A stretch of DNA of 64,000 nucleotides, taken from Ruminococcus sp. OA3 (lineage in GTDB: Bacteria; Bacillota; Clostridia; Lachnospirales; Lachnospiraceae). The notes under the pieces are model-generated. The model was not told the DNA's origin. It did no database searches and saw nothing but the letters and a program-made list of their open reading frames with translations. Positions 53,372 through 63,254 of this stretch are shown one piece after another; position 1 is the first letter of the stretch; each line of letters begins with the position of its first letter. The position numbers and the translations under genes are program-made. The stretch covers positions 2,604,001 to 2,668,000 of the forward strand of contig NZ_JAKNTO010000001.1 of assembly GCF_022440845.1 (NCBI RefSeq), written 5' to 3'.

Positions 53372-54552
53372 AAAAATTGTCTCTCCGTGTACGGCTGACG
53401 CTTCTGTCTGCGCTTGTCACAGCCGGTATGGCAGTAGCACTGACAGTTGTGTTTCTAGTCAGTGCAGACCTTATATTTGTGCAGCAGCTGCCTAAGGATC
53501 TCATAGATGTTTCACAGACGGATGCTGATGCACACAATACTTTCACGGTAAAAGAGCGGAGAGCTTCCGTAACAGATGAGAAACCGGGTGATGCAGAGAA
53601 CCAGACCGGTACCAGCTACAGCGTTGAAGTCAGCCTGAGCAGGGCCAGTCAGCAGTTTAATCTGTGGGGGATACTGGGACTTGTCCTGGTGATTGTTTTA
53701 GGAACCGGTACCGCCTGGCTGATGGCTGGACGCGCCCTCAAACCGGTACAGGACTTGTCTTCTGCGATCAGGGAAGTCAGCGGTGGCGATCTTTCTTTGC
53801 GCGTAGATACGGATGGCAGACAAGATGAAATCGGACAGCTCTCACATTCTTTTAATGAGATGATGGATAAGGTCACAGAATCTTTTGAACGGCAAAAGCG
53901 TTTCTCTGCCAATGCGGCACATGAACTTCGTACTCCGCTGACCACAATCCAGGTAGGGCTGGAGGTACTTGAACTGGAGGAGCAGCCTTCCAGGCCTCAG
54001 ATGGAAAAAGTGCTGGCAGTGACCAGAACAAATACAAGCCGGATGATCTGCCTTGTAGAAGACTTATTCCATTTGTCAGCTGACGAAAGCTACGTACTGG
54101 ATGAAGAAGTATCCATCGATGATCTGTTTGGTGAAATCATAACAGAGCTGTCACATCTGATTGAAGACAAGCGCCTGATGATTACTTCTAAAATCTCATA
54201 TGGTATGAAACTTAAAGGGAGCAGTACCATGCTCTACCGTGCTATGTTTAATCTGGTAGAAAATGCTGTGAAATACAGCCGTAATGGCGGAACGATTTCC
54301 ATTGCCTCCTGGGAGGAGGAGGATACAGTTGTCATTCATATCGCTGACAACGGGATTGGTATCGCTGAAGACGATTTAAAACATATATTTGAACCGTTTT
54401 ACCGTGTCGACCGTTCCCGTTCCCGAGCAACAGGAGGATCGGGTCTGGGACTTCCTCTGGTAAAGGACATTATCTTAAGGCATGAGGGCAGCATCGAGGT
54501 GGAGAGTATACTGGATAAGGGGACCTCTGTAACCCTGCAGTTTAATAAATAA
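53365..54552 (+). CDS. Two-component sensor histidine kinase
   Basis: A 395-aa membrane kinase. Membrane helices at about 10-32 and 95-117 frame a short outside domain of about 60 residues; HAMP follows (about 118-170), then HisKA with the histidine in NAAHELRTPLTTIQ (about 190), and the ATPase domain with LVENAVKYSRNGG, DNGIGIAEDD and GGSGLGLPLVKD. Partner of the preceding regulator; starts 7 bases before its stop, with GGAGGAAG upstream. The small sensor domain fits a system that detects membrane-active peptides or the nearby secreted protein. Confidence 0.94.
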   Translation: MLKKLSLRVRLTLLSALVTAGMAVALTVVFLVSADLIFVQQLPKDLIDVSQTDADAHNTFTVKERRASVTDEKPGDAENQTGTSYSVEVSLSRASQQFNLWGILGLVLVIVLGTGTAWLMAGRALKPVQDLSSAIREVSGGDLSLRVDTDGRQDEIGQLSHSFNEMMDKVTESFERQKRFSANAAHELRTPLTTIQVGLEVLELEEQPSRPQMEKVLAVTRTNTSRMICLVEDLFHLSADESYVLDEEVSIDDLFGEIITELSHLIEDKRLMITSKISYGMKLKGSSTMLYRAMFNLVENAVKYSRNGGTISIASWEEEDTVVIHIADNGIGIAEDDLKHIFEPFYRVDRSRSRATGGSGLGLPLVKDIILRHEGSIEVESILDKGTSVTLQFNK

Positions 54553-54590
54553 TCCAAAAGGATTCCTGTGAAGGGATCCTTTTGGATTTT
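54551..54590 (+). terminator. Terminator of the two-component operon
   Basis: Twelve-bp stem (54551-54562 with 54577-54588) and a short T tail. Confidence 0.78.
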
Positions 54591-54604
54591 GTCTAAGAAA
54601 CGCA

Positions 54605-54633
54605 TTTACTTAACGGGGAATAAATGCTATACT
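54605..54633 (+). promoter_or_regulatory. Promoter of the ABC/FtsX operon
   Basis: TTTACT at 54605-54610 and TATACT at 54628-54633, 17 bp apart, with TG at 54625-54626. An inverted repeat TTAGTT-N6-AACTAA (54634-54651) sits at the predicted transcription start and may be an operator. Confidence 0.7.
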
Positions 54634-54707
54634 TTAGTTAGCTGAAACTAACAAATAAAAATGAAATGTTTATGAGTCCGAGTATCCATAAGCAGTCTGG
54701 AGGGGAT

Positions 54708-55406
54708 ATGTTTCTTGCAGTCAACCATATTAAAAAATCGTTTGGTCTGGGTGACAGTCTTGTGGAGGTGCTAAAAGGAATTGACCTGGAACTGGAACGG
54801 GGGGAATTTTGTGTCCTGCTGGGACCATCCGGATCAGGCAAATCAACGCTTTTAAATATCATCGGAGGGATTGACAGTGCCGATGAAGGGGATATCTGTA
54901 TCGACGGGGAACGTATGGCAGATATGAAAGAAAAGCAGCTGACACGCTACCGGCGTAAACACCTGGGATATATTTTTCAGATGTACAATCTGATTCCCAA
55001 TCTGACGATTCGGGAAAATATAGAAGTGGGAGCCTATCTTGGAGAACAGCCGCTGGATGTCGATGAGCTGCTTCATACGCTGGGACTGTATGAACACCAG
55101 AGAAAGCTTCCCAATCAGCTTTCCGGGGGACAGCAGCAGCGGACGGCAATCGGCAGGGCAATTGTGAAGAATCCTGATATTCTGCTGTGTGATGAGCCGA
55201 CAGGAGCGCTGGATTACCATACCTCAAAAGAGATTCTCAGGCTGATCGAGGCGGTTAACCAAAGATACGGCAATACCGTTATTATGGTCACTCACAACGA
55301 TGCAATTAAAAACATGGCAGACCGGGTCGTACAGCTCAGAGACGGCATGATCCGCAGGAATTACCGAAACGAAAACAGAATCTCTGCAAAAGATCTGGAT
55401 TGGTAA
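54708..55406 (+). CDS. ABC transporter ATP-binding protein (MacB/LolD type)
   Basis: A 232-aa ATPase: Walker [15 protein letters not shown] (about 36-49), Q-loop IFQMYNLIP, signature [14 protein letters not shown], Walker [14 protein letters not shown]-loop MVTHND. It drives the FtsX-type permease encoded next. ATG 54708 follows GGAGGGG; the upstream ATG at 54666 has no ribosome site. Genes of this class often lie beside two-component systems and export or resist antimicrobial peptides. Confidence 0.93.
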   Translation: MFLAVNHIKKSFGLGDSLVEVLKGIDLELERGEFCVLLGPSGSGKSTLLNIIGGIDSADEGDICIDGERMADMKEKQLTRYRRKHLGYIFQMYNLIPNLTIRENIEVGAYLGEQPLDVDELLHTLGLYEHQRKLPNQLSGGQQQRTAIGRAIVKNPDILLCDEPTGALDYHTSKEILRLIEAVNQRYGNTVIMVTHNDAIKNMADRVVQLRDGMIRRNYRNENRISAKDLDW

Positions 55407-55420
55407 GGGGGCTGCAGAGG

Positions 55421-57739
55421 ATGAAAAATCCATTGACAAAACGTCTTCCCCGTGAACTGAGAGGGGAATTCGGAAAATATCTGGTCATATTTCTGCTGAT
55501 ACTGGGATCCATTGGATTCGTGTCCGGCTTTCTGGTGGCAGACGGCAGCATGCTTATTGCATACGAGGAGAGTTTTGAAAAATACAATATCGAGGACGGT
55601 AATTTTCGGCTGGAAAAGGAAGCAAACCGTGCACAGAAAAAGACGATTCAGGCATCCGGGGTCACCCTCTATGAGAACTTTTACACGGAGGAGGCGTTGA
55701 CAAACGGCAGTACTCTCCGCATTTTTAAGAACCGTGAACAGGTAAACAGGATATGCCTGATGGAAGGAAAAATGCCGGCTGCAGACGATGAGATTGCGAT
55801 TGACCGTATGTATGCGGACAACAACCACATCGTGGTGGGTGATACCATCACCGGCGAAAAACGTTCGTGGAAGGTGACAGGACTGGCTGCTCTTTCCGAT
55901 TACAGCTGCCTGTTTTCGGATAATAACGATACGATGTTTGACTCTGTGAAATTTGGGGTTGGTGTCGTTGCTCAGCAGGGGTTCACCGAATTTAAGAAGG
56001 AGGAACTCTTTTACAGCTATTCCTGGAAATATCTGAATGAACCTGCAGATGAAATACACGAGAAGGAAATGTCTGAAGATCTGATGAAAGTGGTGAGCCG
56101 CGAAACAAAGCTGAAGGATTTTGTCCCGCGTTACCTCAATCAGGCGATTCAGTTTACCGGAGATGATATGGGGAGCGACAAGGCAATGATGCTGGCACTC
56201 CTGTACATCGTCATTGCGATCATGGCGTTTGTGTTCGGCATAACCGTAAGCAACACGATCAGCCGGGAGGCGAATGTGATCGGCACTCTGCGTGCCTCCG
56301 GTTACACGAAGAGTGAACTGCTCCGCCATTACATGGCGATGCCCATTCTTGTAACGGTTATCGGCGCCGTCGTCGGAAATCTGCTGGGATATACGGTATT
56401 TAAGGGAATCTGTGTGAACATGTATTATGGCAGCTACAGCCTGCCGTCCTATGTGACGAAATGGAACGGTGAGGCATTCCTGCTGACGACGGCGGTTCCC
56501 CTGGTTTTAATGGCCATTGTGAATATGATCGTTTTAGGCCGGAAACTAACACTGTCACCACTCAAGTTTCTTCGCCGGGACCTGAGCCGGAAGAAACAAA
56601 AACGGGCGGTCCCTTTGAGTTTTAAGATCCCGTTCTTCTCACGCTTCCGCCTGAGAGTTGTATTCCAGAACATGAGTAACTACGCGGTGCTGTTTGTCGG
56701 CATTCTTTTTGCCAATCTGCTTTTGATGTTCGGACTGATCTTTCCGTCTGTACTGGATCATTATCAGGAGGAGATTAAAGATAATCTGCTCAGCAATTAC
56801 CAGTATCTGCTGCAGGTTCCCCTGAGCGCCGGGGATGATGATCACAAGCTGGAAAATCTGATGTCCCTGATGTATTTTCAGTACCTGACAGAGACAGAGA
56901 ACGAAGATGCAGAGAAGTTCAGTGTCTATTCCCTGAATACACTGGGAGAACAGTACAAAAGTGAAGAGATCCTTCTCTATGGACTGACTTCCGGGAGTCA
57001 GTATATCCCGCTGGAATTCAAAGGATCCGGAGTCTATATTTCTTCTGCGTATTCCGATAAATACGGTGTGAAACAGGGTGACGTCATTCGCCTGAAAGAG
57101 GCGTACGAGGATACGGTATATGAATTTCAGGTGGCAGGAATCTATGATTATCAGGGCGGACTGGCGGTATTTATGGACCAGAAGCTTTTAAACCGTACAT
57201 TTGAACTGGGTGACGAATATTTTGGTGGTTATTTTTCCGATACAGAGATCACGGATATCGATGATCAATATATCGCTTCCGTGATCGATCTGGAAAGTCT
57301 GACGAAGATATCGAGGCAGCTGGATGTATCCATGGGCAGCATGATGACTCTGGTTGATGCGTTTGCTGTGATCATGTTTATGATACTGATCTATCTGCTG
57401 TCAAAGATCATCATCGAAAAGAACGCCCAGTCCATTTCCATGGCAAAGATCCTTGGATATACAAACGGCGAAATCAGCCGCCTGTATATCGTATCCACAT
57501 CCATCGTAGTGGTAATGTTTCTCCTGATCAGCCTTCCGATCGAATACTGGATCATGGTATTCATGTTTCGGGCGATTATGATGAGCAGCATCAGCGGGTG
57601 GATTCCGTTTTATGTGGATTCTGTGATCTATATTAAGATGCTGGCTCTGGGAACTGTGACTTACGGAGCAGTTGCTGCGCTGGAATACAGGAGGGTCAGA
57701 AAAGTTCCTATGGATGAAGCACTGAAAAATGTGGAATAG
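55421..57739 (+). CDS. ABC transporter permease, FtsX family
   Basis: A 772-aa permease. First helix at about 20-45, outside domain about 50-245, helices 2-4 of the first FtsX unit about 255-370, another helix near 425-445, second outside domain about 450-620, and a final FtsX unit about 625-745 ending YRRVRKVPMDEALKNVE, the usual C-terminus. Both outside domains are of MacB-PCD type. ATG 55421 is preferred; a TTG at 55400 inside the ATPase gene is the alternative. The class moves peptides or lipoproteins by mechanotransmission rather than through a pore. Confidence 0.92.
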   Translation: MKNPLTKRLPRELRGEFGKYLVIFLLILGSIGFVSGFLVADGSMLIAYEESFEKYNIEDGNFRLEKEANRAQKKTIQASGVTLYENFYTEEALTNGSTLRIFKNREQVNRICLMEGKMPAADDEIAIDRMYADNNHIVVGDTITGEKRSWKVTGLAALSDYSCLFSDNNDTMFDSVKFGVGVVAQQGFTEFKKEELFYSYSWKYLNEPADEIHEKEMSEDLMKVVSRETKLKDFVPRYLNQAIQFTGDDMGSDKAMMLALLYIVIAIMAFVFGITVSNTISREANVIGTLRASGYTKSELLRHYMAMPILVTVIGAVVGNLLGYTVFKGICVNMYYGSYSLPSYVTKWNGEAFLLTTAVPLVLMAIVNMIVLGRKLTLSPLKFLRRDLSRKKQKRAVPLSFKIPFFSRFRLRVVFQNMSNYAVLFVGILFANLLLMFGLIFPSVLDHYQEEIKDNLLSNYQYLLQVPLSAGDDDHKLENLMSLMYFQYLTETENEDAEKFSVYSLNTLGEQYKSEEILLYGLTSGSQYIPLEFKGSGVYISSAYSDKYGVKQGDVIRLKEAYEDTVYEFQVAGIYDYQGGLAVFMDQKLLNRTFELGDEYFGGYFSDTEITDIDDQYIASVIDLESLTKISRQLDVSMGSMMTLVDAFAVIMFMILIYLLSKIIIEKNAQSISMAKILGYTNGEISRLYIVSTSIVVVMFLLISLPIEYWIMVFMFRAIMMSSISGWIPFYVDSVIYIKMLALGTVTYGAVAALEYRRVRKVPMDEALKNVE

Positions 57740-57770
57740 AAGGGTGACAGCATATGCAGGAGGAATAGCA

Positions 57771-59894
57771 GTGAGAGAGATTCGGAAGAAACGTTTTTTG
57801 AATACCGCATTGAGTCTGGCTACAGTTCTGATCCTGTGCCTGACAGCTTGCGGCAGGAGTGAACAGGCCCGGAAAAAGGATACGGAAGTAATCAAAGTGC
57901 AGGAAGCAGATGACGAAAGGCAGCAAAAAGGAGTTACAAACGTTCAGACGGAGGGAGGGGAGGAAGATAAGTCCGAGACAGTCTATACGAAAGCCAGTGC
58001 AGATGGAACAGCGCTGGAGACCACGGTACAGACCCTGCTGAAGAACAGAGGCGGTGACAGAACAATCAAAGACTTTTCCAATCTCACGGATATCAAAAAT
58101 ACGGAAGGCGATGAAGAATTTACGCTGGAGCCGGACGGTACACTTTATTGGACCAATCGTGGGCAGGATATTCAATACGAGGGAAAGAGCGGCAAAGAGC
58201 TCCCGGTAACTGTAAGCATCAGTTATTTTCTGAATGGAAAGAAGATGGAACCCCGGGAACTTGCCGGTATGAGTGGGAATCTTCGCATTCGGTTTGACTA
58301 CGAGAATCATACGTCCAGAGAGGTGGAGATAAACGGCAGAGAGATGAAGACACAGGTACCATTTACGGTCATCAGTGCATTACTTCTCCCGGAAGACATG
58401 GCATCTGATGTCCAGGTGAAAAATGGTAAGGTGGTCTCCATTGGAGAGCAGATGATGGTGATCGGTTATGCCTGCCCCGGCCTGTCCAAGAGTCTGAAAC
58501 TGGCAGACTATGAACTGACCGAGGAGATATCCCTGCCGGAATATGTTGAAATCACTGCAGCGGTCACGGATTTCAAACTGGATTTTACAGCGTCCATTGT
58601 GTCAACGGGATTGTTTGACGAGGCAGAGGAAAGCGATCTGGACGACCTGGAAAGTGTGTCGGAAGATATGACGGAACTTGGAAAGGCTTCCGGCGAACTC
58701 GTGGATGGTGCCGCGGAACTTTTCGAGGGCATACATACCTACCGGTCTTATCTGGAGCAATATATGGATGGAGTCAGTGCTCTTACGGAAGGGACAAAGA
58801 TGCTGGAGCAAAGTCTTGCGCTGGCTGATGAAAAAAAAGGTGATCTGGCATCAGGAGCTTCGGCAATCCAGCAGGGACTGGAAAACCTGAACGAAGCCCT
58901 TGAGCAGGTGAAACTGACAGACAATACGGGATGGGACATGAAAGAGATCGAGAGCACACTGACATCTCTGGTATCAGATGCCGGTAAACTGGGTGAGGCA
59001 CTGTCCGCCATGCAGACGGGGTTCACTCAGATACAAACTTTTGTACAGCAGGCTGCGGCGTACCGGGAATCGGTTCAAAGCGCGGTAGATGATGCATTGA
59101 ATGATCTGAATCAGGCAGACCTGGACGCGCTGGAAAAGCAGGCATCAGACTTGGCAAAAAGCCAGGCAGGTGAGGCAGCCGGTCAGGCAGTGGATGAGGC
59201 TTTGGCATCTCTGAATCTGCCGGACGCTGATAAATCACAGATCAGAGAAACCGTGAAGTCAAGGGTTCAAAATGCAGTCGACCTCAGAGGGACCGCCACC
59301 GGGATGCAGAAACATCTGGACGCTGTCCGGGCAAAACTGACAGGAATACCACCGTTGGAAATACCGGATCTTACCATCGATGCCAGTGCAGTCACGGAAG
59401 TAGTACTTGATATGCAGAAACAGATGGAAATACTGGGAACTTTCGGGAAAGCAATGTCAGGTATGGCGGAAAGTATGTCTGCTATGGCCGACAATCTGGA
59501 TACTATGAAAGACGGAACCAGACAACTCTTGGAAGGCAGCACCCTGCTTACCGATGGGCTGCGCGCATTTAACGAAGGAATCGGACAGATCTATGCCGGG
59601 GCCGGCGAGCTTGGCAGCGCTGCCGGCCAGCTGTCATCCTCCGGTGCAGTCATGAACGGGGGATTTGGCGCCCTTGCTGACGGTATGAGAGCTTTAAAGG
59701 AGGGACTGGAGACGTTTGATGAGGAGGGCATTGCGCAGTTAAAAGAGCTTGCAGGAGATGATCTGAAGGAGCTTTCTGAACGGCTGAAAGCAGTGAAACA
59801 GGCAGATAGCACGTATGATAACTTCGGCGGAATCCTGGACGGTCAGAGGGGGAGTGTAAGATTTATGATAGAGACAGAAGGGATCGGAACCTGA
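57771..59894 (+). CDS. Exported coiled-coil lipoprotein, YhgE/Pip-like
   Basis: A 707-aa protein. The N-terminus MREIRKKRFLNTALSL and following hydrophobic stretch end in a lipobox LTAC (about residue 26), so it is probably lipid-anchored outside. Residues about 40-280 are a beta-rich part; about 290-640 are helical with repeated glycine-containing heptads (LTEGTKMLEQ, LTDGLRAFNEGIGQIYAGAG) like the YhgE/Pip surface proteins, and the chain stops soon after a VRFMIETEGIGT tail, without a C-terminal membrane helix. GTG 57771 follows AGGAGG. It directly follows the FtsX permease and may be its outside partner. Confidence 0.78.
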   Translation: MREIRKKRFLNTALSLATVLILCLTACGRSEQARKKDTEVIKVQEADDERQQKGVTNVQTEGGEEDKSETVYTKASADGTALETTVQTLLKNRGGDRTIKDFSNLTDIKNTEGDEEFTLEPDGTLYWTNRGQDIQYEGKSGKELPVTVSISYFLNGKKMEPRELAGMSGNLRIRFDYENHTSREVEINGREMKTQVPFTVISALLLPEDMASDVQVKNGKVVSIGEQMMVIGYACPGLSKSLKLADYELTEEISLPEYVEITAAVTDFKLDFTASIVSTGLFDEAEESDLDDLESVSEDMTELGKASGELVDGAAELFEGIHTYRSYLEQYMDGVSALTEGTKMLEQSLALADEKKGDLASGASAIQQGLENLNEALEQVKLTDNTGWDMKEIESTLTSLVSDAGKLGEALSAMQTGFTQIQTFVQQAAAYRESVQSAVDDALNDLNQADLDALEKQASDLAKSQAGEAAGQAVDEALASLNLPDADKSQIRETVKSRVQNAVDLRGTATGMQKHLDAVRAKLTGIPPLEIPDLTIDASAVTEVVLDMQKQMEILGTFGKAMSGMAESMSAMADNLDTMKDGTRQLLEGSTLLTDGLRAFNEGIGQIYAGAGELGSAAGQLSSSGAVMNGGFGALADGMRALKEGLETFDEEGIAQLKELAGDDLKELSERLKAVKQADSTYDNFGGILDGQRGSVRFMIETEGIGT

Positions 59895-59923
59895 TTTCCA
59901 GATTCCAGTCCCTCAGGCACTGA

Positions 59924-60715
59924 TTATGCTCTGCCGACTACATCTGCATACTGAGGTGTCCCCAGGCCGTAGCCGCCTGCTACCTCCAGGATGTGACCGG
60001 TGATATAGGAGGATTCCTCACTGGCAAAAAACAGAGCGGCATTTGCCATATCTTCCGGTTTGCCCATGCGGTTCAATGGAACATGTGACAAAAAGGATGC
60101 GACAAAAGAATCCGGCATGGAATTCATAGCCGCATCTGTGGCCGTAAGGCCGGGAAGAACTGCATTGCAGCGGATATTCTCCCGTGCATACTGGAGCGCG
60201 ATCTGCTGCGTGATATTATTGACGGCGGCTTTGGATACGCCGTAACCAATTCTTGTCACATCAGGGATAGAACCGCCGATGGAAGAAATATTGATAATAC
60301 TTCCCTGGTGGTTTTTTATCATGTGCGGGATCGCCAGCTTTGAGATGCGGTATACACTTCCCAGATTCAGATGCAGCAGGTCAAAGAATGCTTTTTCTGA
60401 GCTGCGGATGAGATCCAGATCCTCAGAGGGTCTGCCGACGCCAAAATTATTGACGAGAATATCCAGCCTTCCCGCCTGTGTCATCACATCATCTATCATG
60501 GAAGCATAGCTTTCTTCCTGCATTGCCTCAAAAAATACGGGTATCATCTCGAAGCCCTGATCTTTATATTCATCACAGATTTTCTGCGTGTCTTCCATTC
60601 TTCGGACTCCCATATATACCTTTGCGCCTTCTTCTGCCAGCCTTAACGCACAGGCAAGACCGATTCCCTTTGAAGCTGAGGTCACGAGGGCAACTTTATT
60701 CTGCAGTCTTTTCAT
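59924..60715 (-). CDS. 7-alpha-hydroxysteroid dehydrogenase-like SDR
   Basis: A 263-aa short-chain dehydrogenase. It shows VALVTSASKGIGLACALRLA (cofactor site), VYMGVRRMEDT with two arginines favouring NADP, DILVNNFGVGRPSEDLDL, catalytic serine in NISSIGGSIPD and Y-x3-K in RIGYGVSKAAVN. The whole chain, including LPGLTATDAAMNSMPDSF, SHVPLNRMG and GGYGLGTPQYAD, closely follows the clostridial 7-alpha-HSDH I remember (C. absonum/sordellii type), which oxidises the 7-alpha hydroxyl of bile acids such as cholate. Divergent from an MFS permease. Another steroid or alcohol substrate is possible. Confidence 0.85.
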   Translation of the reverse strand: MKRLQNKVALVTSASKGIGLACALRLAEEGAKVYMGVRRMEDTQKICDEYKDQGFEMIPVFFEAMQEESYASMIDDVMTQAGRLDILVNNFGVGRPSEDLDLIRSSEKAFFDLLHLNLGSVYRISKLAIPHMIKNHQGSIINISSIGGSIPDVTRIGYGVSKAAVNNITQQIALQYARENIRCNAVLPGLTATDAAMNSMPDSFVASFLSHVPLNRMGKPEDMANAALFFASEESSYITGHILEVAGGYGLGTPQYADVVGRA

Positions 60716-60758
60716 ATTCTACCACCTTTTATTTATGAATTTATCTTTAGTCTTATCG

Positions 60759-60779
60759 GATGTACTAAAATTATACATC
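60759..60779 (+). promoter_or_regulatory. Inverted repeat over the -10 of the 7-alpha-HSDH-like gene
   Basis: GATGTA (60759-60764) and TACATC (60774-60779) form a 6-9-6 inverted repeat that overlaps TATAAT on the minus strand (60775-60770). A matching -35 is poor. Possible operator for a regulator encoded elsewhere. Confidence 0.5.
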
Positions 60780-60843
60780 TTTAATTCTGCATAAACCTGA
60801 CATGACCGCAGATACTAGAACATAAAAATCGGAAGGTGGAATT

Positions 60844-62106
60844 ATGGCAGAAAAAAGATTACATTATGCATGGTATGTTTTGCTGGGGATCATATTGATC
60901 CGGGGATTCGCAGGAGGCGGCATCAATATGACTTCCGGACTCTTTTTACTGCCGGTATCACAGGATATCGGAGTCGGCATCGGAAGCCTCTCGCTTTATT
61001 TGAGTATCTCATCCGTGGTACTGGTGCTATTTTTGCCTTTTGCGGGAAAACTGATCAATCAATATGATATTCGCGTGATGGCATTGGCGGGAGCTGCGCT
61101 CCAGTCTCTTTCCTTTGCCGCATGCGGACTTATGAACAATATATATGGCTGGTATCTTCTTGCAGTACCTCAGGCCATGGGGGCGGCAATTGTGGTAAAT
61201 CTTCTCGGACCAATCCTGATCAACCGGTGGTTTTCCAGAAATGTAGGACTGATGCTGGGCATCCAGATGGCATGTGTCAGTCTGTTTGGCGCCATTCTTC
61301 AGCCGGTCACATCTTTTGTTATTGCAGGACGTGGATGGAGAACTGCATATTTTATGGTGGGAGGCATTACATTTATCGTCATTATCCTGTCCGCCATCAT
61401 ACTGCTGCGCAATTCACCAAAAGACCTCGGGATGAAGCCATACGGAGACGAAGAAAAGCGTGAACAGGAGAAAGGAGCCCGGGGGCCCCGGCTGGAAATA
61501 GATGAAAAAACTGCGCTGCATTCGATTTCGTTCTATCTGCTGCTGGTGTTTATGATCGCAATTACCGGTGTCGGTGTATTTGTTCAGCACATCCCCACGT
61601 ATGGTCTTATGCTTGGCTACTCCACCCAGGCCACGGGGATGGCACTGGCCTTTGCCTCGATCGGAAGCTCCATCGGTTCCGTTGCCATCGGTATGATCAG
61701 CGACCGCATAGGGAGTCTGAAGACCTGCTTTTTAGTGATCGCAATCGGGCTGATCGCAGCAATGGGATTTCTGTTCAGCTCACAGAGCTTTCTGATCTTT
61801 GGTATATCGACATTTATGCATGGACTGGTGAGTGCGGGTGTTATGGTTCTGGCACCCATATTGACACTGACTTTCTACGGGCAGAAAGATTACGAAAAGA
61901 TATATGCCAAGGTATCCATGGGCGCTCCCCTGGCGTCCATACTGCTGGTTCCGGCCTATGGATTTATCTATGACATCATGAACAACTACCGGCCGGTTCT
62001 GTTCTGGATCATTTTCTTACTCCTGATCTCTGCATGCTGTATAGCGGCAGGGTGGAAAAACCGTTGTACGATCGAAGGCTGTCCCACATGGAGGCGCAGA
62101 AAATAG
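60844..62106 (+). CDS. MFS transporter, monocarboxylate/OFA-like
   Basis: A 420-aa twelve-helix permease. It begins MAEKRLHYAWYVLLGIILI, the N-terminus of the OxlT/monocarboxylate-like MFS group; RWFSRNVGLMLGIQMA and VGGITFIVIILSAIILLR with NSPKDLGMKPYGDE after helix 6 also fit. The central loop is short and charged. It lies head to head with the 7-alpha-HSDH-like gene, both with AAGGTGG ribosome sites, so it may move a bile acid or the oxidised product, but this is inference from position. Confidence 0.85.
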   Translation: MAEKRLHYAWYVLLGIILIRGFAGGGINMTSGLFLLPVSQDIGVGIGSLSLYLSISSVVLVLFLPFAGKLINQYDIRVMALAGAALQSLSFAACGLMNNIYGWYLLAVPQAMGAAIVVNLLGPILINRWFSRNVGLMLGIQMACVSLFGAILQPVTSFVIAGRGWRTAYFMVGGITFIVIILSAIILLRNSPKDLGMKPYGDEEKREQEKGARGPRLEIDEKTALHSISFYLLLVFMIAITGVGVFVQHIPTYGLMLGYSTQATGMALAFASIGSSIGSVAIGMISDRIGSLKTCFLVIAIGLIAAMGFLFSSQSFLIFGISTFMHGLVSAGVMVLAPILTLTFYGQKDYEKIYAKVSMGAPLASILLVPAYGFIYDIMNNYRPVLFWIIFLLLISACCIAAGWKNRCTIEGCPTWRRRK

Positions 62107-62122
62107 CCGCCTGCTGCTTCAG

Positions 62123-63082
62123 CTAGGCGGCCCCTGTACGTTTCTGCCCTTTGTTTTGGGAGACTGATTCGTATTCCTTTAATTTCTGTCTTGCTTCATG
62201 ATTCAGATTTTTAGGAACCTGTATCTGAACAGTGACGTACTGGTCCCCATAGACATTTGGCTGTTTCATAGAGACAATACCCTTCCCGCGAAGTCTGATC
62301 TTTGTCCCTGACTGGGTACCCTCCTGTATCTTACACATAACATCTCCATAGAGTGTCGGTACCCGGACTTCGCCTCCGAATACGGCGGTTGTGAATGGGA
62401 TCGCTGTCGTTGTATAGACATCCATTCCCTTTCTCTCATAGCCGTTTTTTTCTCCAACTGTCACCAGCAGCAATAAATCCCCGTCTCCTCCGCCGTTAGT
62501 CCCGGGCATCCCCTTTCCGCGCAGACGAATACTTTTGCCTGTCTCGATACCTGCCGGAACGTGAATCTTCAGGGATCTGACGGAACCGTTCGGTTCCTGC
62601 AGACGGATCACTTTATCGCACCCAAATGCGGCTTCATCAAAACTGATGAATACATCTGAGTGCAGGTCAGCGCCTTTTCTGCGGAAATCAAAATCACTGC
62701 CTCTGTAACCGCGATACTTGAAATTTTCGGAAGAACCGCCGTGAAACCTGCTGCCGAACAGACCGCTCAAGATATCATCCATCGTACCGTCCTCAAAATG
62801 ATATTCCTGATAACTGCCACCCGGACTGTCATATGCACTGGAATCCGGTGCACTGCCATCAAATGCTGCGTGTCCAAACTGGTCATACAGCTTTTTGCTG
62901 TCCGGATCACTCAGGATGGTATACGCTTCCGTCACATCTTTAAACATCTGTTCCGCCCGGGCATTCCCCGCATTCGTATCCGGATGGTATTTCTTTGCAA
63001 GTTTTCGATAGGCTTTTTTTATTGCAGCCGCATCTGCATCTCTGTTAATGCCCAGAGTTTCATAATAGTCTTTCTTTGTCAA
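62123..63082 (-). CDS. DnaJ/CbpA-type co-chaperone
   Basis: A 319-aa protein. The J domain (about 3-68) has KDYYETLGINRDADAAAIKK and the HPD motif in KKYHPDTNAG; a Gly/Ser/Tyr-rich linker follows, then the DnaJ C-terminal beta domains (RLQEPNGSVRSLKIHVPAGI, GDLLLLVTVGEK). The zinc-finger domain with CxxCxGxG repeats is absent, so it is CbpA-like rather than housekeeping DnaJ. It would stimulate a DnaK ATPase. TTG 63082 is 6 bases after AAGGTG and is preferred; ATG 63088 touches that site. Confidence 0.9.
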   Translation of the reverse strand: MTKKDYYETLGINRDADAAAIKKAYRKLAKKYHPDTNAGNARAEQMFKDVTEAYTILSDPDSKKLYDQFGHAAFDGSAPDSSAYDSPGGSYQEYHFEDGTMDDILSGLFGSRFHGGSSENFKYRGYRGSDFDFRRKGADLHSDVFISFDEAAFGCDKVIRLQEPNGSVRSLKIHVPAGIETGKSIRLRGKGMPGTNGGGDGDLLLLVTVGEKNGYERKGMDVYTTTAIPFTTAVFGGEVRVPTLYGDVMCKIQEGTQSGTKIRLRGKGIVSMKQPNVYGDQYVTVQIQVPKNLNHEARQKLKEYESVSQNKGQKRTGAA

Positions 63083-63254
63083 TATCATCACCTTCTGACT
63101 TTGTTTTTTTGTTGTTCTATATGTAATATAACACACAATTTTAAAATGGTCAATAACAGCAGAAAAAATAAGGAGCATTCACTGAAATTTCACAGGAAAA
63201 CATTTGCCAGAAAGTAAGCACAGGTGCTATATTCACATTAGAGGAGAATGAACG

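Noticed and set aside
55361-56329. 322-aa minus-strand ORF inside the FtsX permease gene
   Set aside because: Histidine- and cysteine-rich shadow of a strongly supported plus-strand gene.
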